62,000 bases of DNA, taken from contig NMRA01000005.1 of the NCBI GenBank assembly GCA_002633005.1, positions 893,001 to 955,000 of the forward strand. The letters are read 5' to 3'. Both the position numbers and the translations under genes were made by a program. The notes below the pieces were generated by a model that was not told the DNA's origin, made no database searches, and saw nothing but the letters and a program-made list of their open reading frames with translations. The DNA comes from Phoronis australis (Eukaryota; Phoronida; Phoronidae). Shown piece after piece: positions 31,742-46,800 of the stretch; the stretch's first letter is position 1; every line of letters starts with the position of its first letter.

Positions 31742-34680
31742 CGACGACAGTGGTGCAAATTTTCTCAACTACACCTCAATTGTCGAAATGTCAATTTACA
31801 ATGCACAATAATAAGCGTCTTTCTCGTAATTTCAATATTTGTGTCTTCAGTCTATCCGATCGTCGGCGCTTAAATGAGTTGCAGATTTCAAATAGCAACC
31901 GAAACTAGTAAGTATCTTTTGGTTCTGTGCTGTGAGATCCACTGGCGGATCTAGTATGTGGTAAGGGGGCGGGGTAGTGATAACCACAATTATCGAAGAG
32001 GAAATGTTCGCTTAAGCTAAAAAACGACATGTCTCGATGGCGCTTTCTGGCCGTATCCACTGGGTGTAGAGGGGACTTCCTAACAGATGTCTGCCTGTTT
32101 CCGTGTCCCTGGGACTGCTCTGCAGTCATGGTTACACGATCTTGATCAAGCAGGGGTGAACAATATCACTTGGGACTCCTCTATTTGTGGCAGCCCAACA
32201 ATGGCAGGTTTCTAACTCATGGTCCCCTGTGCGTCCGCGCCTGTTCCATGATATTTTTTGACTTATTCTTATTGACCTGTTTTCATACTCGGGTTGTGCG
32301 TTTATTCAAACTACTACACATTCGCGTTCTGTCCACGAAGTTATAATTTGATGTAGATCGTTTATCGTGATTTCTCGGCCGGGGTTTGCAAAAACTTGAC
32401 AGCTGAGACTATGTTCGGCGCACAAAGTGACACGCCGTGACATGCCAACTTGAACAACTTGGTCCTACAAGGCTTGAGAGTCTCGAGCAAGAACGAACTT
32501 TCAGATCTTTCCAAGCCTTGAAATCATCTCAAAGCTGATGGCAAATCGTTCAAATCAAATTTTGTGTTCATCATCTGGAAAGCGAGTTTATGGTCCTTTT
32601 ATCTGGAAAAGAATTCGGTTAAGCAAGTTTGACTTAAAACATATTGAGACCATTTCTGAAGGGTCTAAATCAAAAGTTGTTTTTGTGGTGGAGGGAGGGT
32701 TTATTAGCCGGCACTTTACATCAGTGTAACTTAGTTTTGACATGCACCGATTTTATAGCTGTGACTGTGCTATTGGGACGCACATCCTATGAAATATTTA
32801 TCGCACTCGGATTTCCTCGGGTTAAGATCCCTGTTTGGTGTTTTGCACGAATAGAGATAAGAAAGTGTAATGAATTGATTAACGTTTTTTTTTTTAATGA
32901 AAATGAGTTGTTGCTCGTTTATTTGGCCGTGAGCGTGAAATTGAAGTTACTCTGAGGTTCGCATCCAGACTGACTTCATCTTGCAGCAAGCATGTTAAGT
33001 AAGATTAAAGACCATATTAGTTTGCTCTGATGACATGCAAAGTTTGTGGAGAAAAAGGTGGAATCTGTTATAATCTCTTTATATAAAACGACATACGAAT
33101 CTTCAAAGCAAGGATCATCTGACGACAAACGTACGCAAGAAGTGTGCAGAGTTGCGTTCCGAAGTGATTTCGAGAAAAACGATAAAACGTAAGGTTTCTC
33201 GAGATATTACCATGAATTATTAGCAAAACACGTTTTGCGTATACGGAGCGCGCCTTCAATTGTCCCCATCCGTTACAAGTAGGTGCTGCCATCTATTGGT
33301 TAGGATTGTAATCCAGACTCCATTGTCAAAATCGAGATGTGAACATTTGGCCGACAAAAACTCTAGCGCAGCAGTTTGAATACTAACAAAAATCCATTTT
33401 TACTTGTTTTCCGTTTTTCCTTGTCTTCCGCTTATGAGCAGCTTTTCGAAGAGGCAATGTGTCAAAGTTGATCTACGCTGAAAATCTCAGTTCACGAAAA
33501 CCACGAACCAACGGCAAGCACCGGATCATTACGCCACTCTTAACTATCCGTAGTTCACCATACCTGCATGTTGAACTAGGGCAATAAAACCCCCGGTCAC
33601 ATACCTGGCTAGTAAATCATTTGTTCTAGACAACATAACATTTCATCGCCATCACTCGGCCCACACTAAAACATTCTTGCATGGCAGGTTTCGGTGATTC
33701 AGCAACCCAATCGTCTGGTAGAAATATGACGATGCTCGCGCTACTGTACTGTTACGAAATAGTTCTTGGAAGGCGGTAGTTAGTGTTTACATAGTGACGT
33801 CTCACCGATTTCTTTCGGGGGGGCTTTCCATGGCAATATTGACCGGTAGAGGGTTGAGAAAGTTACTTAGCTCACAAACCATGGCCCAAGTGCTGCATTT
33901 AAATAAAAAGTGTAGACGCAACACCAGTTCATGAGATGTGCCGTTGGTGTCTTCAAAATGAAGGACTGATACCACTCAATAACATACATGATAGGCTCGA
34001 ATCCGCCATCTGTACGAACCCTTTATATCGCAATGGAACCATTAAATAACACGCACTAATCGCAGCATGCTTACAAACTACGAACTCATCTACGCGACCT
34101 TACCAATCAGATGTTTGCATCCAATTAGTCTGCGTTGCCATACTTTGTTTTTGGACAGAAGCCCACCAGAGGCAAGGATCGATGACAATTGATTTGTTAA
34201 AAATTTTGCAATTCCAATAAATGCATTTTAAACTTTGGAAAATGTCCGTTTCATTTCTCAACGTCATGAAATATTATCAGCTTGGACGAACCAAGAGACA
34301 AGACCGGTCGTTTTTATTAACATCGTGTTTTGATGACGTAACTGCGCCCGTTTCAAAACGTTTCCGTTAACTCGATGGGTTGACTGCGTTCGAATCATCC
34401 TAGTGCAGAGGCGTTTAATCGAAGTAATTAATGTCTACTGAACATCTCGCATTTCTCACAAGCCAACCAGAAATTTCCAAAGTGTGGAAGAGAGGCAGAA
34501 ACTTCAAGAGACAGGCGGTGAAACTGATTGTGCATTTAGTTTGAGTGTTCATCGATTTCTGAGAGTTCGCCCGGTAATTCATCATTTACATGTATTTAGC
34601 ACGCATTATGGCCGACAAGTGTAATTCTATTTTGTTAAATTTCCCCAAAAAATAAATAAGAATTTTTATTCTATTGATCA
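31742..34680. other. Unassigned intergenic stretch
   Basis: A lone MITE-type end CACTGGCGGATCTAG lies at about 31940. Otherwise I recognised nothing. Confidence 0.3.
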
Positions 34681-34731
34681 GATGGTCATGGCGGTCAGAT
34701 TGCCATGGTGGTCAGATGGTCATGGCGGTCA
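34681..34731. repeat. 17-bp minisatellite, 3 units
   Basis: The unit GATGGTCATGGCGGTCA is repeated three times. The middle unit differs at a few positions. Confidence 0.85.
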
Positions 34732-35045
34732 ACTTACCTTGGAAAGGATACATTTTTGATTTAATTACCAGAAAAACGGTTCGCTTTTTGGGTTACGAAC
34801 TTTAAAAAGGTTTCTGGCATTTTACAAAAGGATCACGTATTCTATATGTAGGTAGCTGGGTTTAAGGTTTATTCATGGTTTATTGGATTTTAATTCTTTC
34901 ATAGGAGGCACGTGGGATCGGATGAGTTTCGCTTAAAATCCCCTGTTCAAAAGCATATAGCCTTGTACTGAGGTGAAACCTGGTGTGGGCGAGGGCCGTG
35001 AGGAAAACTTACCTACATCTGCAAATCTTGTCTCCTCAGGCTGAT

Positions 35046-35280
35046 CCAGTGTCGGACCTACGAGGCGATTTAAATAAATCAATAAATGACTTCTGTTACA
35101 AAATCGCAAACATAAACAGATTTAGGGTTCGACCCTCCCCCCACCGGACGTGATAATCAAACGCCACCGGCACGGGGTCATTGCGAAGGGTCTCCCCACG
35201 CCGGCGTTATCGCAGATCCGCCTGTGCCTGGAGGAGTAAATCCCCCGTCGATTCGATAAACGTTGGTTCCGCCACTGTGG
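35046..35280. mobile_element. ~235-bp MITE with AGTGNCGGANC ends
   Basis: The left end is CCAGTGTCGGACC and the right end GGTTCCGCCACTGTGG, inverted copies. The interior is GC-rich compared with the flanks and has no credible frame. Confidence 0.5.
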
Positions 35281-35546
35281 TCCCACTGTGGTCCCACGAT
35301 CATCACAACTTTCACCTTCTCCCGCCATTCACCAACTAAGACATGACATTTCAAAATTACCGTAAGTTGTTTAATTGACTTTAATTGAAAAAAATCCTGT
35401 TTTTGCCTTTCTATAAACCTATGAACCTGTCTTCCAACCAACGAAAGCAAAGTGTAATTTAGACAACTTGCCGTGAAAGTGGAGGTGATTCCAGGTGCGC
35501 TTCAAAAGAAGTGGCAGTTCGTTATTTTTACTACAAGTTGGCTTGT

Positions 35547-35618
35547 CACGGCGTGTTATCATCATGCGCCGACCATGGCCTCCACGGTGTGTTATCATCA
35601 CGCGCCGAGCATGGCCTC
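35547..35618. repeat. 36-bp direct duplication
   Basis: Two units, CACGG(C/T)GTGTTATCATCA followed by CGCGCCGANCATGGCCTC-like text, start at 35547 and 35583. Confidence 0.85.
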
Positions 35619-37481
35619 AAGGAATGAAGAACTGACATTTTGTGCAAACCAGACATCACTTCTCATCTGAGTAAGGAATATTTTGATAATAATTTTATAC
35701 CCATAATAAAAATTTCGCTTTTTAGACGGAACACGAGTTTATGGATGATTTATTCAATGTCTTATGCATCGTGCATATTCTACTGACGTCACAAAAGATG
35801 TGAGCTCAGACACTTCGTTGAAAACAGCGATAACTTGTTTCTACACGAAAAACGTCCACCCGCAACATTTGCTTTTCGTTCAAAGTTGACCTCATTACGC
35901 ACACATTCAAAAGCACGAAACCACAAAAGCCGCCGTCTCCCAGTAAACAAAAAAAAAAATAACAAGTGAGACATGACCGTTACTTCGAAAACTTACATTC
36001 ACATTGTGAACCAGTCTTTTTCCAGCTTATTTGCCTAGTTTTTAATCCCATTGCGAAATTTTCCATGTTTTATCACCCACGCCGACGGGTTAGTCATGAT
36101 TGCAAGATAACAATCCCTCTTTCCTCTTGAAAACTTGGCAAAATAAAGTCTGTACAGAATTGGTAAACCTCGCTTCAGAATGAATTTATGACTGGTTTCA
36201 GATTTTGAGTCAGTTCGTTCAACTGTGCTCTGACGTTGGCCACCGGGCTCAACAGAAAGTTCTTTTACTGGCTGAGTCAGTCGTCATTTCTTACTTTATG
36301 TTCATCTCTTCTCGTGGACAGACAGTTCCGCCCTCTTCGCCAAATTAGGAACACAACCTGAAAACAAACAGGGCAGCCTGTTGGTGTATTTATGTTTTCT
36401 AAGACGCCGGTCTTCTCGGATTACATGCTGAAGATCTTTCGAACTGGCTGAGTTAGAATATCTTACCATTTAACAGCTGTGCTTGGCTTAGCTGGTTACT
36501 GAGTTTAGCTACTGTTGGCGTTGTGTCCACGATCTCTGGTAGGTCTTTGGAAATGAGTATTTACTTAGACATCGCTTATTGTTCCAATTTAACGAGCTTA
36601 ACGATTTCATATGTCTTCTAATTAACCTAAGGTTTTTTCGTTGTTGATGTTCTTTCTGGTCCAAGCTTGCCGCACTGAACTCTGGCCATCTTTAGCACCA
36701 TCTAATACGTCATTGGTCGACAGACGGCAATGTCTTGACTGGCGCTCTTCTTTTTGGAGTGCCAAGGTGCCTGCGTTTTATCTTTATCATAATTTGGAAT
36801 AGTATTGATAAGTTCGCAGAGGGAAGTTGTTTGTGGCTACAAGTGTCGAAAGTTGGAATTTTGGGATCAAGTGTCATGGGAATAGTGCATTAGAGGAGAA
36901 TTGGTCACAGTTCAGTTGTTTTTAAAGTTGTTTGTTTAGTCTGACATTTACTCGTGTAAAAAAACTTTTCTCAGTGTGGCCAAAATCATTGAACTTGTCA
37001 TGGCCTTGGCCAACGACAAGAGTGCTCCACTAGTGCAGAACAGTCGCTATATTAATTAATATATATTCTTGCTGCATTTCAAGTGATTTAAATTTGTGTT
37101 TCATCATTTTCCATGTTATTGATACTTTTTGGTTGTGAAAAAAATTATATTGTCATATTTGAACCAAACGATATCTAGTAGTGGATGGCCCTTTTCTGTA
37201 GGCCTACAACTGACCAAATGTTTGACTTGGTGAAACTGGGAAATAGGTTCGTGAATTAGTTCCACAAACGACCGCTTGGGTAGCAGACGATGCCTTGTTC
37301 GTGAGACAATCTCACGAACTACTGGTTACTTTCCTTAAATATGTGGTTTGTTTGTTTCCTGTGACCTTTATTTGTTAACATAACACAGTCATCCATTCAT
37401 ACTTCAGGTTTGCCAACGTCCCACGAGCGATAAACACGTGTTTCCTTTGATTTTGTGTAAGGTCACAAACAACAACCAATC
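35619..37481 (+). other. Region upstream of the filamin start codon
   Basis: It should hold the filamin 5' UTR and perhaps its promoter. A candidate acceptor CATACTTCAG ends at 37407, which would make 37408-37481 the untranslated part of the first coding exon. A candidate donor CTCTG|GTAGGT lies at about 36538. Both are weak inferences. Confidence 0.35.
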
Positions 37482-37827
37482 ATGTCCTATGCAAATGATC
37501 CTCAGAAAGAGGCTGATTTCGACGAGGACGACGAAATGCCGGCGACCGAGAGAGAGCTCGCTGAGGACGCTCAGTGGAAGAAAATACAGAAAAATACCTT
37601 TACGAGATGGGCAAACGAGCACTTGAAGACGGTGGAGAAGAAAATCAACGACCTCGAACATGATTTATCCGACGGCTTACGTTTAATCGCATTGGTGGAA
37701 GTTTTATCCGGGAAGCAGTTCAAATCCAAAAACAAGCGGCCCAACTTCCGTACACAGAAGCTAGAAAATGTCACCTTGACACTGAAATTTTTGGAGGACG
37801 ATGAACAAATAAAGATTGTCAACATCG
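37482..37827 (+). CDS. Filamin exon 1 (residues 1-115)
   Basis: Begins [20 protein letters not shown] and ends EQIKIVNI plus one base, with donor ATCG|GTAAGT in phase 1. Confidence 0.93.
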
Positions 37828-40800
37828 GTAAGTGCTAAACTTTAACGTTTTGATTTTGAAAATAACACAATTGTTTGTTTGCTGGACGGGTACGCCTTGT
37901 TTGACCTCTGTGTGTCGGGTCACCTGTAAGCAGGTTTGCACACGTCAAAAGACCCGCTTCAATATAGTTCAATGAGAGAGTGACTCGGGTTATTGTGAAC
38001 TTGAATGGAATTCTTTACACATGAATGAATGCTTGCTTTTGTTGTTCTTGATAGAAGTGGGTTATTTGATTTTGTTGTTGGTTTGACTTGTTTTTGCACT
38101 GTTGCTGGTATATTAGTGAGTGTACTTGAAACAAACAGGGCACCAAACGTATGTAGGTCTAAGACACAAGGCAACGCTAGGGTTCTGGGACAACACAACG
38201 TTTTCTACATGCTTGATGTTCCTGCTATGCCACTTTTGGTGTGCTCGGTGTTATTTTACTTTCTTAAAAGTTTTTTTAGAAGATTTAAAATATCTATGCC
38301 ATCTTAGGATGAAGCCAAGTAGACTGTAGATTGATCAAGTAGTGAAAACTATTGTTACCTAGATTTGTAGAAGTCTGGGGATTTGGTATGGGACTGTGAT
38401 ATTTTAGGTCTTGTGGCATGTTTTTTCACTATTTTCGTAGTAGCAAAAGCCACCATGATCATAGTATGCGATATTCAACCAATTTTTTTGCCTGGTTGCC
38501 CATATGAACATCGTATTTATGAGGGTGGTGTCACCTTCTGTATAAACAGGTTATTGATATACCTTGACGTACCACGCCTTCATTCATGACGGAAGGTTCA
38601 TGGCCAGTAATCTTGGTCTACTTCACAAACACCAAGTTAAACTTTTCAAACCTCTGACTCTACTTCCCAAATGGAGAAATTTACAAATTGACAAAATGCT
38701 GAAATTGCTTAAATCTCTGCATCACAATCAAGTTTTAAAGTACAGCCAGTCATCAGAACATAAAACCAACCTTGTGAATACTGACATTAACTTCTAGAAC
38801 CACCTCTATTTGATTACTGTAATGGGCCCCGGCCTTGTGGCCCAAACACACCTGATGTACGGCAAAAGGCCGTGCCACCTGCACCATTTTTTTAATTGAT
38901 TTCAGTGGTCACATGAAATGGTTTAATGTTTCCTTAGCATTGGTTCTAAGTTTTCCTACTTTCTTATGACCCAGAAACTAATCAATAGACATTCCTGCCC
39001 ACTGCAAGGTGTGGATGGCCCACTTGCTAAGCTATTGTTAATTTATTGAACCACTGGAGTCCAGATTAAATGTAGTTATGCTTAAGTACACACAGTATAC
39101 AAAGTTCAGGAGATCGAATAGTCATCAGTGAGTGATGTTATGTAAGTCAAGATTTGATATTAACTGGACTTGACTGCATTATAAAAATAAATTTCTATGT
39201 ATACACTTGCCATTCACTTCTCATTTGTGAAAAAGAATTTGGGCAATGTTCAATATATTGGTTGGCTGCTTGTGGTAGAAACCATGTTTGCAATGGTGAT
39301 GTTATTTGTTACCCTTAGTCATTTTTTGTTAGTTTAGATTTTTTGTCAAGAATACTGACTTAGTTTGCTATAACTCTCATGCCATCTAGACATGTAAATT
39401 CTGTGTAAATCAGTGTTCATAAACAGGAGGCTTCAGGAAGACATCGAGAACATAATTTCACCTAACCATTACAAAACAAAATATTACCTATGGTAATGGC
39501 AGTGCCCAATGAAGCGAAAATTAGCATGTACCATGACATAGAAATTCACGTAGTTTTTTTTTGCAATAGAGCTGTGTTTTCCAAAATCATTTCTGACCAT
39601 GTGAAGCCATTTTTTATTTGCAAGCCCGCTGCAAATTACGTCAGCATCTAGACATGTGACCTTTAGTTGCGGAATCCTCTGACTAACTTGGACTGTTGAG
39701 TAGAACTCATTTGCATACATTTTGGGGTCAAGGAATAGACATTTACCAAAAGAGTACTGTCTGCCATAGGTTTTTCCATGATGTGGGTCTGCGAATATTT
39801 GTGAATGCCACGGGACTAGTGCAGAAGGTGATATGTTTTGTAATGAGTGTGAAAGTAGCTCATGCAAAATTTCTTCAAAGATTTTAGTTGACAAATCTGT
39901 TGAGCGGCGGGCAGCAGAGCAGCTGTGTAATAGTCACTTTGCAGGGTGTTCCACGTTTTGAGAATCAAGTTTTTTTCCATTGAATAACGGGCATCAAACT
40001 GGTTCTCGAAATCTGGGTCCCCTGCAAGTGGCTACTGTCAATCTTCTGACTGAGTACCAACTTTAATTTTACCCTCCAAAGTTCAGCACTGTTTATGACA
40101 GTGGTTTTCTGTTTAGTGTCATTGAACTTGTTGGTAAATTTCTTCCATGTTCCCGGAATTTTATGACTCAACTGAAGGAATTAAACTAGATAGTCTGTCC
40201 AGTGTCCAACACATGCAAGATAGAGATCGTAGTAGAGTTTCAAATCCATGCAGTATTTAGTGAGAACTTGTACGCCTTCTATTTCTAGTTTTGATTTCAG
40301 AATATTGCTTTTGACCTCAAGTCCATTGTCGTGATCAATTGCTTTGAACACATCAACTACCCTTATTTATTTGTTTTTTCATTTCTGCTAGTTTGACATT
40401 TTATATATAGGATCCCACAATGATAAGGTACTGGATGACTAATAATCAGTTCTGACCAGTATTTCCTCAAGTCGGTTGTTGTATGCTTTTGCTGTGTAGT
40501 TTCTGTGGGTTAACAAATAGCTAAATAGTTTGTCATTATTGGAACTAGCTACTGGTTTTAGGACTGGATGATGTAATCACATTCTTTGTCAGTTTCATCA
40601 CCAAGCTCCGGGGGGTGGGGGGGGGGGAAGAGAATCTGTTCTGGGTGAGATGACTACTCTTTCTGTACTTCTCAATCCAGCTCCCACAGCTGAAAATCCT
40701 GTGCCTAAACCTATACACTAGCTGTAGCCTCCAAACCCATTGGCTTCAACCTACCTAAATCCAGTGGCGGAATTGAAACACTGTACAACTCTCACGTGGT

Positions 40801-43800
40801 GTACATAGCTGTCCAAAAGCTATAGCGTTCACATGGTATACATAGCCGTCCAAAAACTTTAGCGTTCATATGGTGTACATAGCGTTCACATGGTATCGCT
40901 ATCTAAACCCTTCAACAGTTACGTGGTATTACCGTCTATAAAATTCACAAGTCTGATATTTCTTCTTTTCGTTCAGTCCCGAATCAGAGTTCAGGTCACA
41001 ATTCAATAAACGTTAGAATGATTTGCCTTGTGATCAGATGTTTTATCTGCCTTTTTTAATGTTTATTACGAAATCTTCAGAATACAATGAATATACAATA
41101 CCCAGAAAGCGCCAAGAGGCATTAGATCTGGTTAAAAAAACACAAAGAAGTCTATATACAATTATTATACACGAATACATAGAGAAGTTTCACAAGCGAA
41201 CACCTACGACTTTAACACTATTTCAAATTCCTGCATCCTGACTCATTGTTTGACCATGAACAAGTCTCTGAAGTGCCTACTGAATTTAATCTCTATTGTT
41301 GTACGACAGAAGTTGCATAAGTCTTGCTCCAACCAAACCATAAGTTTTCATCCTTGAGTAAGCTGAGGTCCAACTCTGAATGGCCTAGTGACAGTGTTTG
41401 CCACAAAAGAAAATTCAAACTCAACTGGAATTACTGGGTAAATGCATTGAACTAGTACCAAAAGTCCCAATTTCTCAAGAAATGACTAATCTCACATTAT
41501 TTCAAACTCATTGCATAGGTTTTCAAACTCGTTGCATAGGTTTTCAAACTCGACTCAACAAAGCTAGACTCGCTACAGCAAAATTCAAACTTGACGCAAT
41601 GACGAGTCAAAACAGGTTGTGGAGAACACTGTAATGTGCAAACTAGAACTATACAATTACGGGTATATTGTGGAACTTTGTCCGAGATAATTGAAAATGT
41701 AACTTGAGCATTGCATGTTAGACATGTTTAGGACTAGGAGTTCCACTGACTGGTCCTTCTTTATTGAAATTTTATTGTTTTTCATGCTGCGAGTCAGTAT
41801 TTTGGAACATCAATTTCAGTCTGCGTGAGAAAGACCCTTCCTAGACTAGTCAGTATGCAACTAACATTTTCTATGGATCTAGAAATATTTGCCTTCTAGT
41901 TTGAACATACGTGACCTTTGAAGTAACCACTAGCGTAGTAGTCAGTTTGTGAACAGGGTATTTGTTGAAAATATTGCACAGTTGAAGTCTTACATGTTTC
42001 TGTTTTGAGAGCTCGAATTTACACAATGATGCAACTATGTGTTGAAATGAAGCATTAGCAGTATTTGAGTTTGAATTTAGCACAAGTTAAGCAGTGAAAC
42101 CTTCTGGTTTAACCCTTTTGCTTGCAGGTATGAAATAAGAAGCACAGAAGTGCTTGTAACTTTTTCGTTTTAAGATCAAATTAAAGTGGGTTGCAGCTTT
42201 AACGTTAGAAAGTAAGTACGCTTGTGAATTTAAATTTTAACCCCTTTTAATTTGGGAGTGTAGTCATGCAGCATTGTGCGGTCATTGTTTCGGCACCAAG
42301 GTAAAGACCGCTTAAGTGAGTGGCCTACCAGAAATTACAACATATTTAATAAATGCTGCAGATACACCTCCGGTGGAGCCCACTATTTCTGTTGCCAGGA
42401 TATCTTTATCCCTCTGTTTGTATCTTGCCAGTGACTAGGATTTTTTGTGTGCACTTTTTGCCTGGGTGTCTGTTTGCACACTATATAGCACTTTTTGACT
42501 TGAGTAAAATGGAAAGCTTATGGGTGACAGGTTGTTCACCTTCCAATTGCACCTTACCTGTATGTTTGTCTAGGCTGATATGTAAACACTCACATGTCTC
42601 AACAAGGTCTGGCGATCTTGTGCCCTCAGGTTATTCGTGCCCAATTGGACAGTTGCCCCGAAGCAAGTTGTTTCATGAACAAGAGGAACAGGTGTAATTG
42701 ACCATAGGGACAGAAACTAATGTCCTGTTCACACCAAAGCAGTCATAATTTTCAAAACCTATTTAAAAGATTGTAACTCTTGGTCTGAAGAGTTAAAACA
42801 GTTTTTAAAGTTGTAAATGTGGCATTAACCCTATGCCAGGGTGGTTTAGCAACGGTTTGTAATCCTTGTAACTCTGGTGTGATCACAGCAGTTGCTAATG
42901 TTATGACTCAGTAGGTGCTGTTGCTGTCTTATCTCACTGGAACTAATGGCACCTCAAGACACTCACTGGTGTGAATGGGAAGGTGATGGCACTGATGAGT
43001 AAAACTAAAACCATGAACTAAGGTTCCAATGGTTTTAACTGCCGTTGTGAGTGGAAACGAATACATAACAGTTACTGGGGAAAGAGTTGTAACCCTGTTT
43101 GGTTGGTCTGAACACAGCAATTGTTGCAACTAACACTGGCGCGACAGCTCCATCTTCTTGAGGCTGTGTACCTTACACAGTGAAAGCATGTGTTGACAAA
43201 GGAACTAGTTATCAGATCCTTTCCTCTTGTTAAACCTGTGCTGAGGGATTTCTCATTTCATTGACTGTTCATGCGTACATGTTAATTATCCAGAGTTGTC
43301 TAACACCCTCCTGCCAAATACAAATTTGAACAAGACAGGTGCAGATCCTGGAGGTCAAGTCACTGGGGGTGTTGGGTGTTGTCAGGCAATTTACCTTGCT
43401 GTTTTGGGGAATCTTAGAGAGTCACCAATGTTTTTTTCTCTATTATAGCACTTCTGTGGTCATTATCTTGAATTTACCTCTAGATTAATTGAGGAAATTT
43501 CCGCCAAAATTCAGTTGGGCAGTGGTTGTATGATTTGACACTAGTCGAAAGATCTGATGTCGAAAGAGATTTCCTGGTGTTGCTGAGGAAGCTTTTAATA
43601 TTATGAAATATTTAATCGAAAATTCTAGCCTGTTAGCTTTTATCAATTTCTTTTAGTGTGGCAATTTTGCTGTATGAATGTGTATTGCACATGGGGGGAT
43701 TTAGACTGAGAATGTGGCCTTATTGACATCCAACTTTGGTGATAGAGTGTGTCAGCCCACTATTAACATGTAAAACCTGACAGGAGTTATGTAGCCAAGT

Positions 43801-46800
43801 GAGTGCTTATGACCATGGGCTGAAAAATGTGTGCAACACATGTCCAGTCCTTTCTCACAAATCCACACTTCATGCAGCATAGGTATCTTGTCTTGAGGAA
43901 CATTGCTGAGTGATAATGCACCACTCAGTGGTAACAACACTGATTGGTGAGATAAATGTGGCTGATTGAGTGTAATTTTAAACTAATCCTCTAATCAAGT
44001 AACAATAGTGGCCTTGTTGTCACCACATATTTTGTCCATATATGGTAGGAGTGGGAAATGACTGTGACCTTGTCATTAGTGATTGATGGGTGGAGAGGGG
44101 AAGGAAAAATGAAATGAATTTAACCTGACATTTCAAGGTGGCTGTTTGTGGGTGACCTCAGAATACATTTCCAGTGGCTATGCAACATTGCATGGTTTCA
44201 ATTACTGCTCCCAAAAAAGCTGTAATTGGTTAGTTTATTTGAACGCACCAAAGTTGAGTCTTTGAGACTGGGTCATGTGTTGAAGCAAAAATAGGTCTTG
44301 TTTGTGTTCTTGATGATACTCTGAAACCATTCTGGGGGTGTCTTCTAAAATGAATTGAAAAAACATTACTCCAGCTGCATGGAAACCCTTGGGGAAGATG
44401 GCTGCCTTCATTAATGCGAACAATTCATGCCATAATCATTTTAGACATGGATGAAAACATTACAAAACTGATCTAGACGTACATGTATCTTTTAGAAAAA
44501 CCCCGTTACAGAGTGCATATCGTCACCCGTTTAGCAATACACGTGAATTTTTTGTCAAATTTCCCCTAAAAATTGAGAATAATTTAGTCTGTTAATAGCA
44601 TATTGCTTTCTACCTTACAGATGTCATAAAACAGCATTTTTAGATCCCATTTGCAGTAGGCCTTTGAAAAAACGGTAATGGTAATAATTTTGTGCAGAAT
44701 AGGTAAAGAATTACAGTAGGCTAGCTGGTATAAAATGGGTTATTAATACAAATACTCTGTGGAATTCCTTTCAGAGGTGATTGTTTTACAGTTCAGATAC
44801 CATAGTATGTTGTCATTCAACATGGACGAGCTGGTCATCTGGGACAATCTTCTCAGGTTCTGTTCATTCATGTTCATAGTGATGTGTTCACCTGAACAAC
44901 ACTTCCGAGTTGTTAAATGAATTCGGTGTTGATGTTAACCTCAAATTAGTCATCGAAGAGAAATGAAATTCTTTCAGTCATACATTTTAACCTCTTAGTA
45001 ACATATAGTGTGTAGTATTTACTTAGGTTAACACTCAGGGTGCTATAATTACCACTGAGAAGTCGGGGGGGGGGGATGCAAAGTTGGATTTTGGTCTAGA
45101 TGTACACGATCAATTTGTAAGGTTTAATTGTCAAGTCTATGTACTGAATTCTTTATTGGTTTCATTTGTCCTGTTTTTTTCAGTCGATGAGCCTAGTCAA
45201 AACCTAAAGCTACCATCTGCTTTCAAAATATTCATTAGAAGCTTGAATGTGTCTCACTGTGGGGAATACGCAAACATATGTTGCTCAGTTGAAAAAACAG
45301 TTCTTGGTATTGTCAATTGATTAACAAGTCTGTGTGTTAACAGTTTACACCTTGATAAGACTGGATAAGACTCCTCTATTAATACTCACTATTTGAGGAT
45401 ATCTTCCGCCACCACTTCCCATCACCCACTATCAGCTCAATACACTTTGCCATTCTCTTCCCATGGCTGAGGTTTATCGCCTGTCTGAGTTGTTCCCTAT
45501 CCGTTCTACGACCGCGTGGTCACCAGAGTTGTTGACCCCGCTGAACCCGTCTGCGTTTAGGGAAGTTATATTAAAATTAAACTTAATTGTTTATTAAATC
45601 GTTATCTGAGCCCAGCCTGCTTCTCAAACACTTATGCCTAGCGTTGATTGTTTTTACAGTTCACTAGGTTGTACTTTCAATTGTTAGATATGTCCTGATA
45701 TCAGGCTGAAGATACAAGTCTCCCAGGCTACAGGGAGCTGCCGATGGAATCTGGGTTATTAGCTGGCTAGCACCCTGACAGCAATAGGCTCTGAAACTTG
45801 AGGATAGCATTGAATGGAATTCACAGAATTTGCTAGTGAATAGGGAATGTCTTATGCCTTGTCAACATACTCCAATTTTCTGTATTCGGACATTGTATAC
45901 GACTTACGTATTGTTGCGTCGAATTTGAATACGACTTTATAACTCGTATAATCATGTAGGGATATCTGTTTACATATTCCAAGTAGTTGTTAGTGACAGT
46001 TGTAGATGACGTCAAAAAAGAAAAATCGGAGCGAGTCGACAGGGCTAGTAGAAGAGGTCTTTTTATTGACCTTGAGTTGAGCTTGGGCATGGCTAATACA
46101 TGGTGGACCCATCTAATAATGTTCATATTTCATTATTATTTTGCAGTAGACAAATTTATCTTGGGATAACCTCGGCAAACTGAGATAGTATTTAATCATC
46201 TTCCTTGTGTCATTTTTGCAATTGAGCCGTTAGATAAAAGTAATGCCTAGATGGATGCTTTGCAGCAACAGTGAAGAATTGCTTTTATGTTGTAAGACCA
46301 CTCCATTTCTTGGCCAAAATGTCTGAATAATAATGCGACATATCAGCCTGTCCTGATTACCTGGGCAAGAACTTGACAAGTAGATTGGCTCATGAATAAG
46401 GAGTTACCTTTGCTTTCTGCAAGTTCAAGTGTTACCACAAATATTAGGATGTTGGATTACTTGTCTAGCCATGCCCATGAATTTAACGTAGCTGTATGCC
46501 CACCTGGCCACAGTAGAGTACCCCAGTGCACAGGTGATACTGGTGGTCAGACAGTGGACTCGCTAACATCTTTAGCATCACTTGGAAACAGTTGCAAAGA
46601 ACACTGCAATTTATTTGAGTAACGATCTGTAATTGCGGTTACAAACTGACAGGAAAGTAGAATTTATCAACATAAAATGATTTACTTTCACTTCACTGTT
46701 TGTGTGGGTCGTGCTGTATTACCATTATCAGTGCCATTACTACCGTCCCGTAATTTTTGAGCCCTTGCCACACGGTGTAAAGCTTTGGAGGAAAGAAAAA

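Noticed and set aside
39484-40171. Two minus-strand frames (136 and 68 codons) that might be a transposon protein
   Set aside because: They are separated by stops, and I could not match any motif order of a known transposase with confidence.
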